Positions 27,869 through 36,039 of a stretch of DNA of 64,000 nt are shown piece by piece (the first letter of the stretch is position 1; each line of letters starts with the position of its first letter). The notes under the pieces were generated by a model that saw only the letters and a list, made by a program, of their open reading frames with translations, was not told where the DNA came from and made no database searches. A program made the position numbers and the translations under genes. Origin of the DNA: Algoriphagus aestuarii. GTDB lineage: Bacteria > Bacteroidota > Bacteroidia > Cytophagales > Cyclobacteriaceae. Location of the stretch: contig JAFIDK010000002.1 of NCBI GenBank assembly GCA_017051695.1, forward strand, positions 868,001 through 932,000, written 5' to 3'.

Positions 27869-29380
27869 ATGAACCTGCTCTTGAAAACCAATTTTAAAAG
27901 CCTCTCAATTCTAATCGTAATTTTCAGCCTCTTTCTTTTAGCATTTCATGGGAAACAGGAATCCAATCAAAAAACGCTTTACCTGATCGGAGATTCCACT
28001 GTTAGAAATGGTGGAGAAGGGAATCTTCAAAGAGGTTGGGGTAATTTTCTTCAGGAATTCTTCGACAGCACCAAACTTACGATCAGCAATCAAGCGATGG
28101 CAGGAAGAAGTACGCGCACATTTATCAAAGAAGGAAGATGGGAAAAGGTTCTTTCCACCCTGCAACCGGGAGATTATGTGATCATGCAATTTGGGCATAA
28201 TGAAGGCTCTGTCCCAGATACCACGAGGGCAGGCTATAGAGGAGTGCTTAGAGGAATGGGAGATGAAACAAAGGAATTGACCTGGCCTGATGGAAGTAAA
28301 GAAACGGTCCATACTTATGGCTGGTATTTGGAAAAATTCATTAAAGACACCAAAGCAAAAGGAGCTACACCCATCGTTGCCTCAATGATTCCAAGGAATA
28401 AATTTCAGGACCGGGAAGTGGAGCGGTCGAATCAAGATTTTGGCAAATGGGCCCGGGAGGCAGCCAGAAAACATGAAGTTCCTTTCTTGGATCTGAACAC
28501 CCTCATAGCCGATCAATACGATGTTTGGGGACCGGAAGTGGTCAAAGGCCTATTTGAAAAAGATCATACCCATACCAATGAAGCAGGAGCTAGAATTAAT
28601 GCTTTTTCCGTCACTCAAGGCATCGAAGCTCTGGAAAATACCGATCTTAAAAATTACTTGATTAAAGACAAACCAACCCTTTTCCTTATCGGTGATTCTA
28701 CTGTGAAAAATGGACAAGGAGATGGTGCTGGAGGTCTCTGGGGTTGGGGGGATTTCTTGGCGCCTTATTTCGACCAGGAGAAAATCAAGGTTCAGAATCA
28801 TGCGCTTGGAGGCACCAGCTCCAGAACCTTTCAGACCTACGGGCTTTGGGAAAAGGTGCTGGACAAAATGGAACCAGGTGATTATTTGATCCTACAGTTT
28901 GGCCATAATGATTCCAGTCCTTTAGCAGATACCGTACGAGCTAGAGGCACCATCAAAAGTGCTGGGTTAGAAGCCGAGAATATCTATAATCCTATCACCA
29001 AAAAACAAGAAACAGTCTATTCCTATGGGCAATACCTGAGACAAATGATCTTGGCGGCAAAAGCCAAAGGAGTTACGCCTATTGTGTGCTCCCTGATCCC
29101 AAGAAACAACTGGGAAAATGGAAAAGTAACCCGTGCTGATTCGGATTATGGACTTTGGGCAAAGCGGGTAGCCTTGGATACACACACAGCTTTTATCGAC
29201 CTAAATCAGTTGGTGGCAAATCGCTATGACAGCTTGGGAGAAAGCTATGTGAGAGATCATTTCTTCAATGACAAGGACCATACCCATACCATTCAAGAAG
29301 GCGCTGAATTGAATGCGGAAATCGTGGCTCAGGCAATCGGGAAATTGAGTGAAATTGATTTGAAGGAGTATTTAAAATAG
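27869..29380 (+). CDS. Double-domain SGNH/GDSL rhamnogalacturonan acetylesterase-like protein
   Basis: 503 residues with an N-terminal hydrophobic signal (about 10-28). Two complete SGNH hydrolase domains are fused in tandem. Domain 1 (about 36-260) has LIGDSTV (Ser43), GRSTRT, QFGHNEGS (Asn111) and KDHTHT (Asp232/His235). Domain 2 (about 269-503) has LIGDSTV (Ser277), GGTSSRT, QFGHNDSS (Asn347) and KDHTHT (Asp470/His473). Both triads are therefore intact. Family CE12 enzymes remove acetyl groups from rhamnogalacturonan, which suits the rhamnose mutarotase and GH106 genes that follow. An internal duplication of a 230-residue unit is the simplest origin. Confidence 0.9.
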   Translation: MNLLLKTNFKSLSILIVIFSLFLLAFHGKQESNQKTLYLIGDSTVRNGGEGNLQRGWGNFLQEFFDSTKLTISNQAMAGRSTRTFIKEGRWEKVLSTLQPGDYVIMQFGHNEGSVPDTTRAGYRGVLRGMGDETKELTWPDGSKETVHTYGWYLEKFIKDTKAKGATPIVASMIPRNKFQDREVERSNQDFGKWAREAARKHEVPFLDLNTLIADQYDVWGPEVVKGLFEKDHTHTNEAGARINAFSVTQGIEALENTDLKNYLIKDKPTLFLIGDSTVKNGQGDGAGGLWGWGDFLAPYFDQEKIKVQNHALGGTSSRTFQTYGLWEKVLDKMEPGDYLILQFGHNDSSPLADTVRARGTIKSAGLEAENIYNPITKKQETVYSYGQYLRQMILAAKAKGVTPIVCSLIPRNNWENGKVTRADSDYGLWAKRVALDTHTAFIDLNQLVANRYDSLGESYVRDHFFNDKDHTHTIQEGAELNAEIVAQAIGKLSEIDLKEYLK

Positions 29381-29385
29381 TATTT

Positions 29386-29491
29386 GGAATGTGGTATTTG
29401 GTATGTAGAATCTAGAATCTAGAATCGAGAACCAAGAATCAAGAAAACGGATGGATAAAACATCGTAAATCGTAAATCCGAAATCGTAAAT
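29386..29491. repeat. Period-7 repeat arrays between esterase and mutarotase genes
   Basis: Nine heptamers at 29386-29448 grade from GGAATGT/GGTATTT into AGAATCT-like units. Four CGTAAAT-like units follow at 29464-29491, ending six bases before the next ATG. All units keep a 7-base register. Confidence 0.85.
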
Positions 29492-29496
29492 AAGCT

Positions 29497-29814
29497 ATGT
29501 TGAAAAAAATTGCTTTCCGAATGAAATTGATTCCCGGAAATGAAGCCGAATATGAAAGGAGACATCGGGAGATTTGGCCTGAATTGGTTACTTTATTAAA
29601 AGAAACAGGAATCGTTGATTATCAGATATTTTTTGACAAGGAAACTTCCTGTCTTTTTGCATATCAAGTTATTGAAGGGGATGCCAATTCACAGGATCTT
29701 GGAGGAACAGAAATCGTCCAACGTTGGTGGAAATACATGGCCGATCTGATGGAAACCAACCCGGATAATTCTCCCGTTTCCGTGCCCTTACCAAACGTTT
29801 TTACCCTGCTTTAA
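29497..29814 (+). CDS. rhaM: L-rhamnose mutarotase
   Basis: 105 residues, the full family length. It interconverts alpha and beta anomers of L-rhamnose ahead of catabolism. The family pattern is present: AFRMKLIPGNEAEYERRH with the active-site His22-region, EIWPEL, YQIFFD, LFAYQVIEG, and WWKYMADLM near the C-terminus, followed by a Pro/Leu-rich end. It sits ten bases before the rhamnosidase gene, which makes release and use of rhamnose a coherent pathway. There is no signal peptide; it is cytoplasmic. Confidence 0.93.
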   Translation: MLKKIAFRMKLIPGNEAEYERRHREIWPELVTLLKETGIVDYQIFFDKETSCLFAYQVIEGDANSQDLGGTEIVQRWWKYMADLMETNPDNSPVSVPLPNVFTLL

Positions 29815-29824
29815 ACCCATTCAC

Positions 29825-32599
29825 ATGAACCTCAAAAGCCTTCCACTTATTCTGCTATTGGCGCTTTCCATTTTAAGTTGTAATACTGATAATCAAACTG
29901 AGAAAGCTAATGATGACTGGCCAGAAGTAACTCAGACTTCGAAACCTTGGACACGCTGGTGGTGGATGGGAAGTGCAGTGGAACAGAAGAACATTTCGTC
30001 TTTATTGGAATCCTATCAAAAAGCCGGAATCGGAGGAGTTGAAATCGCTCCAATCTATGGAGCAAAGGGATACGAGGATCGATACATAGATTACCTCTCG
30101 AAGGACTGGTTAGGCATGCTTGAGTTTACGGTTCAAAAAGCTGATTCTCTTGGCATGGGTGTAGACCTAACCCAAGGAACTGGCTGGCCATTTGGAGGAC
30201 CACATGTCAGCTTGGAGCATGCTGCCACAAGTATGAAAATCCAGGATTTTAGCAAGCCAGATGGAAAACCTTTATCAGTTCCTATACTTTTCCAGAGAAG
30301 GAATGAAAACCAGCCTATTGGCCAGTTGGTCGCTGTGATGGCCTATGATAAAGAATTAAATGCAGTAGATATCACGGAGTTTGTGGATGAGAATGGAAAG
30401 CTAAATTGGGATGAATCAGGCAACTGGCAGATCAAAGCGGTTTTTTTGGATAAAACAGGGCAAAAAGTAAAGCGAGCAGCTCCTGGAGGTGTGGGTTTCA
30501 CCTTAGATCATTTCAGCAAATCAGCAGTTGATGCCTACAATCAACATTTCCAACAAGCATTTGCAGGCAAGGATTATGGATTTAGGGCTTTTTACAATGA
30601 CAGCTTCGAAGTTTATGGAGCTGATTTTACAGCAGGATTTTTTGGAGAATTTGAGAAATTGAGAGGATATGATTTGAAGAATTATCTGCCCTATCTGGAA
30701 AGTCAGGATGATTCGGAAATTGTTCGGAGAATCAAGTCGGATTATCGAGAAACTATCAATGACTTGCTGCTAAGTAACTTCACTAATAATTGGTCAGAAT
30801 GGGCACATAGCCAATCCAAATTGACCAAAAATCAAGCTCATGGTTCGCCGGGAAATTTATTGGATCTCTATGCGGCAGTGGATATTCCGGAATGTGAAAC
30901 CTTTGGATCAAGTTACTTTCCGATCCCAGGCTTAAGAAGAGACAGTGCGGATATCCGAAATGTGGATCCCGATCCGATCATGTTGAAGTTTGCTTCCTCG
31001 GCTGCTCATGTAACAGGAAAAAACCTGGTTTCCTCAGAAACTTTCACTTGGCTAGGAGAACATTTCAAGTCTTCCTTTTCCCAGATGAAACCAGAGGTGG
31101 AGCAGGCATTCCTAGCTGGTGTTAACCATATTTTTTACCATGGGGTCACGTATAGCCCAGAGGATGTCCCCTACCCGGGTTGGCTTTTCTACGCTTCCTT
31201 AAATCTGACCCAGCAAAACAGTCTTTGGCCTCATTTTGACGAATTCAACCAGTTCATCACCCGAACCCAGTCTGTCCTGCAATCCGGAAAGGCAGATAAT
31301 GAGCTCTTGGTTTACTGGCCGGTTTATGATGTTTGGGCAGAACCCAAGGGTAAAATGGAGATGATCACTGTGCATGCAGTGGATGAATGGCTACACCCAA
31401 CAGAATTCTACAAACAGTCCAAACAATTGATGGATGTAGGCTATTCATTGGATTTCATTTCGGATGATATGATCTCAAAAACCCAAGTAGAGAAAGGAAT
31501 GCTCAAAGCATCTGAACAGCATCAAGCGCAGGTCTTAATCATTCCAGACACGGAATTTATGCCTATGGAAACCTTGAAAAACATCCTCCAATTAGCTGAT
31601 CAGGGCGCTAAGGTGATTTTTCAAAGCAAGCCAAAATCTGTTCCCGGCTATCATCCAGAATCTGCTGGGATGCAAGCAGCTTTGGATCAATTATGGGAAA
31701 GTCTGAATTTTGAAAACGGAAAATCCGAGCATGGAAATGGTCAAATTATCCTTTCCAATTCCATTCAATCTGCTTTAGAAGATTTGGGAATTGACAGGGA
31801 ATCTTTGGTAGACAGTGGATTGGATTTTATCCGCAGAAAAGCTGAAGATGGCACTTATTATTTCCTAGTCAATCACAGTCCCAATACGATTCAAGATAAA
31901 ATATCTTTAAATGTGGGTGCTGATCAATTGATTTTGATGGATCCTGTAACAGGTAAAAGAGGGAAACTCGCTTCACATAAAGAAGGTGATAAAACCATAG
32001 CAACTATCTATCTGAAATCAGGAGAATCCATCTTTATCAAAGCATTAGCTTCCTCCCAAGTTTCTTCCCTACCCATGTGGCCTGATTACAGTAAGTCAGG
32101 GAATGCAACAGACATCTCTACCAATTGGTCACTTTCTTTCCAAAATGGTCAACCCAAAGTTCCCGAACCTCAACAAATGGACTCCATTCGCCCATGGACA
32201 GATCAAGGAGATGATGAAGCAGATGACTTCTCGGGACAAGCTGTTTATTCTTCTGAATTTGACCTGGTAAAAACTGATGGCAAGCAATATGTATTGACTT
32301 TTGAAAAAGTGCATGAAAGTGCCAAAATATGGATCAACGAAAAGTATGTAGGTGCCGTGTGGAGTATACCCTACCAATTAGATATTAAAGAGACGCTAAA
32401 GGATGGAAAAAATAGCATCAAAATAGAAGTAGCCAATCTTATGGCCAATAGCATTCGATACCTAGACAGGAATGGAATTGAGTGGAGAAATTACCATGAG
32501 ATCAATTTCGTCAATATCGATTACAAACCCTTTGATGCAAGCAATTGGAAAACCATGCCTTCGGGAATTGGAGGGAAGGTGAGCGTATTGGAATATTGA
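29825..32599 (+). CDS. GH106-like alpha-L-rhamnosidase, lipoprotein
   Basis: 924 residues. A lipoprotein signal ends with a cysteine in SILSCN (about residue 19). The first third has features of GH106: PWTRWWWMGSAVE, GIGGVEIAPIYG, DLTQGTGWPFGGP, a TIM-barrel-like core, and the surrounding LVSSETFTWLGEHF block. A beta-sandwich region at the C-terminus (about 780-924) includes KVHESAKIWINEKYVGAVWS typical of carbohydrate-binding folds. The enzyme removes L-rhamnose from rhamnogalacturonan-type chains at the cell surface or periplasm. It is probably co-transcribed with the esterase and mutarotase upstream and ends ten bases before the convergent eCIS cargo gene. Confidence 0.92.
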   Translation: MNLKSLPLILLLALSILSCNTDNQTEKANDDWPEVTQTSKPWTRWWWMGSAVEQKNISSLLESYQKAGIGGVEIAPIYGAKGYEDRYIDYLSKDWLGMLEFTVQKADSLGMGVDLTQGTGWPFGGPHVSLEHAATSMKIQDFSKPDGKPLSVPILFQRRNENQPIGQLVAVMAYDKELNAVDITEFVDENGKLNWDESGNWQIKAVFLDKTGQKVKRAAPGGVGFTLDHFSKSAVDAYNQHFQQAFAGKDYGFRAFYNDSFEVYGADFTAGFFGEFEKLRGYDLKNYLPYLESQDDSEIVRRIKSDYRETINDLLLSNFTNNWSEWAHSQSKLTKNQAHGSPGNLLDLYAAVDIPECETFGSSYFPIPGLRRDSADIRNVDPDPIMLKFASSAAHVTGKNLVSSETFTWLGEHFKSSFSQMKPEVEQAFLAGVNHIFYHGVTYSPEDVPYPGWLFYASLNLTQQNSLWPHFDEFNQFITRTQSVLQSGKADNELLVYWPVYDVWAEPKGKMEMITVHAVDEWLHPTEFYKQSKQLMDVGYSLDFISDDMISKTQVEKGMLKASEQHQAQVLIIPDTEFMPMETLKNILQLADQGAKVIFQSKPKSVPGYHPESAGMQAALDQLWESLNFENGKSEHGNGQIILSNSIQSALEDLGIDRESLVDSGLDFIRRKAEDGTYYFLVNHSPNTIQDKISLNVGADQLILMDPVTGKRGKLASHKEGDKTIATIYLKSGESIFIKALASSQVSSLPMWPDYSKSGNATDISTNWSLSFQNGQPKVPEPQQMDSIRPWTDQGDDEADDFSGQAVYSSEFDLVKTDGKQYVLTFEKVHESAKIWINEKYVGAVWSIPYQLDIKETLKDGKNSIKIEVANLMANSIRYLDRNGIEWRNYHEINFVNIDYKPFDASNWKTMPSGIGGKVSVLEY

Positions 32600-32608
32600 A
32601 ACCTTAGA

Positions 32609-33571
32609 TTATTGTAAATGACCGTTTACTATATCCTTGATATTCATAATCCCTTCAAGAATCCCAGACTGATGAGTTGCAAAAGAATCATCTGTGGATC
32701 TAATAGGATGTTCAAAATCAATAGCTACAGCTTTGCCAGTATTGGAAGTAGGGTCTGAAACCACTAGAATACTCATCCCCACATAAACCACATTAGAAGA
32801 ATTTATCCAGGCCCATAAATCTTGTAAGTCTTGCCTTATCAACAGCAAACTTTGATTTCCTGCTACACCCAGCATTTGATTTAATTCATCAAGATTGTCA
32901 CCTAACATGGAAGTCTTCCATCGGTCCTCGTCGCGAAACCCTCTGTCCGACGATCCACTAAACTTATCCATCATATCATGACGGAAGATTTTAAAAGTTT
33001 TACTGAAGCCTGTGACGCCATGGCGCTCTTGATCTGTTCCACTAGCAGAATGTTTCCCTAATTTCAAATCTCTCAACTCCGGATTGACCATTCCTGAAGT
33101 AGCATTACTAAGCAGCATATATCCTTTCCCATTGGGAGCAATGGTCTGCTCCATTTCTGATATTTTATCATCTTGGGCTTGAGACAAATTAATTCCCAAC
33201 CCACCGAGAGCAATCATTAATGCAGCTTTTGAATAAAATGGCCCCTGAAAATTTGGAGCATTTCCAATTGGTATTTGTCCACTGGTATACTGCCCTATTT
33301 CTATGGCATCTGTTCTTTTCACGATCCAGTCAGGTAAAATCAATAAATCTTCGGCATGTCCCGCTCGTTGGATAACCTTTTCGGACTTCAGCTGAACTGG
33401 TTTCACAAGAGGATTTAATGGTGACTTCCCTGCCATCTCCTTCAGTTGAGAAGCCAAGGCCCCAGAATTGTTTTGAAATGGAGCTACATTCTTTGAATAG
33501 GCACTGTTATTTGAACCAGTATTTTCTTCTTTTTGGGAAGCTGGTTTTTGCTTTTCTGCGGAAGTTCTCAT
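32609..33571 (-). CDS. Candidate eCIS effector with inositol polyphosphate kinase-like motifs
   Basis: 320 residues, last gene of the eCIS unit. Residues 1-72 are Ser/Asn/Lys-rich and disordered, ending KPVQLKSEKVIQRAG. Such leaders are common on eCIS cargo, and NPVFQLK recurs in the DUF4157 protein. From about 75 the protein shows, in order, all hallmarks of the IPK family: a possible ATP lysine (VKRTD, Lys85), a hinge-like YMLLSNAT (151-158), the exact PxxxDxKxG motif at 164-172 (PELRDLKLG), an S-x-L element at 267-269 followed by D273 (SILVVSD), and IDF at 284-286 (AIDFEH). In IPKs the DxK and IDF residues bind substrate, metal and ATP. No signal peptide is present. I infer a translocated kinase acting on host inositol phosphates; a decayed or retargeted kinase is the alternative. 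Confidence 0.7.
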   Translation of the reverse strand: MRTSAEKQKPASQKEENTGSNNSAYSKNVAPFQNNSGALASQLKEMAGKSPLNPLVKPVQLKSEKVIQRAGHAEDLLILPDWIVKRTDAIEIGQYTSGQIPIGNAPNFQGPFYSKAALMIALGGLGINLSQAQDDKISEMEQTIAPNGKGYMLLSNATSGMVNPELRDLKLGKHSASGTDQERHGVTGFSKTFKIFRHDMMDKFSGSSDRGFRDEDRWKTSMLGDNLDELNQMLGVAGNQSLLLIRQDLQDLWAWINSSNVVYVGMSILVVSDPTSNTGKAVAIDFEHPIRSTDDSFATHQSGILEGIMNIKDIVNGHLQ

Positions 33572-33626
33572 AATCCATTTGTTTAAAAATATGAATGATT
33601 AATAATTAAAAATCTGTTAGAATCGA

Positions 33627-36032
33627 TTAAGGCAGATCCTTCTTTTTGTATTTCCTTTTGTTTTGTATCCTACTGAAAATCACTCCTATAAAAATACCAA
33701 ATAATAAAATAAAGACTAAGAACCAGAATGCTACAGCCTCACTTCCAACTCCAAAAACAGTAATATTTCCATTTAAGAACAGGGTGAAAACACTCGATAT
33801 AAAGAAGAAGATCGTCAGAACTACTCCTAATGTGGTGAGAATACCTCTCCATGCCCAATCATCACCAACCCGCATCACCATGAAAAATATAAAAGAAACC
33901 AATAACAATAAGACCCCGAATAAAATGTAAGAGACAATTTTAAACCCATGAGCATAAATATTCCATCTATTGGTCATACAGGCACATTGGATATCATCAT
34001 CTAAGAAATTATCATAAGGATTTTTGAAAATATCATAGTCCTTGACCTGGCTCCAATTATCAGTCACTCCGGCATCCATCAATATCAGATCTTTTCTGGA
34101 TAAGGCATAACTGGATGCGCTGTCCAATGATAGAATACCTTTTCCTACCAATTTCAGAAAATAAGGTTCTTTGACTAAAACTGTGTCTGCCAGAATGGGA
34201 TTTAACAATTTATATTCACAGTAACTCTCATTCCCATAAATAGAGTTTGTGATATAGACATCATTGATAGACGCCCATTCCAGATCTTCCTGAAAACGAT
34301 CTAAATAGCCCCAAAAACCTATTTCTTCTTTTGGAAGGGGAGTGATGTTCTTTTCAGACACCACAACAGAATCCACCTCGATCATTGCAGCCCCCAAAGC
34401 ATCCCATAATTCTGTTGAGCCCTCATCTTTTCCAAGATCTGAAATCGCCACACCTCCCAAGCTGTTCTCCAACACCCATAAATATTTGGCATAAAGACTT
34501 CTTCCGTCTTCGTACCAAAGTTGGTAAAAACTATCGCCAATCTGAATATTGAAATAGGGAGAAACTTGCTCAGGATCAAAGCCGGATATAGTCAGAGGAT
34601 CTGAATTTTGCACATATTGACTTTGAACATCACTGAAATCCAACAGACGACCTCCTGAACTGGTTTTAGGATAATCAATAAATGAGGGTACTTTCCATAT
34701 AATTCCTTCATACCCTACCGTCACGATAAGTTGATTGACAGGAATTTTACCATTCGAATAGAAACCTATGGTTTTCTCAATTGACCCCCTATTCACTTTG
34801 GGATTATCATAAAGCGGGGAAGGAGAAAATGCTACTGTAGCCTCTGGCACATTAAGCTTGTTTGTCTGAACTAAAAAGTAATCGACTTTGCTTGTAAGGC
34901 TGCTGAAATCATAAGCATTTGCCGCTGCAATACTGGCATTGATCCGTATTGCAGGAACGCTGACTGTTAATTGAAAACCATCTACTTTTGAAGACAGATA
35001 GCTTCTTAAACGAGTAACAAAAGCTGTAAAGCTATTCCTATCACTGCCAGACAAGGTTTCAAAACGAATGGTAATTCCCGTCAACTTGTAGGTGGACATC
35101 AGTGATTCAAGGCTTTTCAGCAAGGTTTCCTGTGCAGCGCTATTCGTTAGAAATTGATGTGTTTTCGCTGATGAGTTACTAAAAACAGCAAGTGAAACTT
35201 TGTTCTTAGAATTCAAAGCCCGATTAATTATTCCGCTTTTCAACAAGCTGTTAAGCTGCGCACTATTGGCATTTGTACCATTCCCTTCTATCTCATAGCC
35301 ATGCAGGATCAAATCGGTTAGATAATTAAAATTATAACTCTGATAGGCATCCCCAACAGGAGGACTCTGCCAAGCAAAGACCTTTGCTTTTGCCTGCAGG
35401 CAGTGCTGATAACTGATCATTAAAGTATCTTGAACAATCACACCTTGGATAGTATCCAGAAGCGGAGAGCCACAGGAATATTGTATGGCCTTCAAAGCAG
35501 CAAGCTTTGCCGCAATAGTACTGGAGCTCGCTATCGCCTCTTTATTTGCCGCATCCATCAGACCTTGTAACACATTTTCTAATTGTGCCTGAATCGAGTC
35601 AATTTTGGATTTAGGGGCCTTCGTATCCAAAAGACTAATTGCCTGTTGTATCTGATTTGATAGCTCCGAACCTGTGGAAGTATTTGCCGAAATCTCCTGG
35701 GCCATTTCCACCAAATCACCTGCAATGGCATCAACAGTCGCAGAATCAATCCATAAGGTCTCATCATCAGTCAGCTGTTTTAAAAAATCATAAACTCGTT
35801 CTTTTTCCCTTAGAGTCCTGTTTTCACGGAATTTTATCGGTTGAATCAACTTCTGAAGCAGGGACTTTTTACTGGTGTCTGCCAAAACGATAGAATCCAA
35901 AATTACTTTAGAAGGAGGAATGGTAGTTTGGCTAAAAACAGAACTGATGTTCAAAAAAAACAACATCAAGATGCCACATTTTCTCAAGGAAAAAGAAAAA
36001 TTAAAACCTAAAAAATTATGCATGGTTTTCAT
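33627..36032 (-). CDS. eCIS-linked membrane protein with degenerate GH18-like domain
   Basis: 801 residues with a signal peptide (about 10-35) and three C-terminal membrane helices (about 699-720, 732-755, 766-788) before a lysine-rich tail. Residues 36-200 are helical. About 215-545 resembles a GH18 chitinase barrel: YNFNYLTDLILHGYE at the start, LTGITIRFETLSG at the catalytic strand, and LWYEDGRSLYAKYLWVLENS with LGGVAISDLG at the end. The catalytic DxxDxDxE string is replaced: only the final Glu of GITIRFE remains, so chitinase activity is unlikely. Co-oriented seven bases after the tape-measure gene. It may bind peptidoglycan or help release particles; the role is inferred. Confidence 0.8.
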   Translation of the reverse strand: MKTMHNFLGFNFSFSLRKCGILMLFFLNISSVFSQTTIPPSKVILDSIVLADTSKKSLLQKLIQPIKFRENRTLREKERVYDFLKQLTDDETLWIDSATVDAIAGDLVEMAQEISANTSTGSELSNQIQQAISLLDTKAPKSKIDSIQAQLENVLQGLMDAANKEAIASSSTIAAKLAALKAIQYSCGSPLLDTIQGVIVQDTLMISYQHCLQAKAKVFAWQSPPVGDAYQSYNFNYLTDLILHGYEIEGNGTNANSAQLNSLLKSGIINRALNSKNKVSLAVFSNSSAKTHQFLTNSAAQETLLKSLESLMSTYKLTGITIRFETLSGSDRNSFTAFVTRLRSYLSSKVDGFQLTVSVPAIRINASIAAANAYDFSSLTSKVDYFLVQTNKLNVPEATVAFSPSPLYDNPKVNRGSIEKTIGFYSNGKIPVNQLIVTVGYEGIIWKVPSFIDYPKTSSGGRLLDFSDVQSQYVQNSDPLTISGFDPEQVSPYFNIQIGDSFYQLWYEDGRSLYAKYLWVLENSLGGVAISDLGKDEGSTELWDALGAAMIEVDSVVVSEKNITPLPKEEIGFWGYLDRFQEDLEWASINDVYITNSIYGNESYCEYKLLNPILADTVLVKEPYFLKLVGKGILSLDSASSYALSRKDLILMDAGVTDNWSQVKDYDIFKNPYDNFLDDDIQCACMTNRWNIYAHGFKIVSYILFGVLLLLVSFIFFMVMRVGDDWAWRGILTTLGVVLTIFFFISSVFTLFLNGNITVFGVGSEAVAFWFLVFILLFGIFIGVIFSRIQNKRKYKKKDLP

Positions 36033-36039
36033 CTATTTA

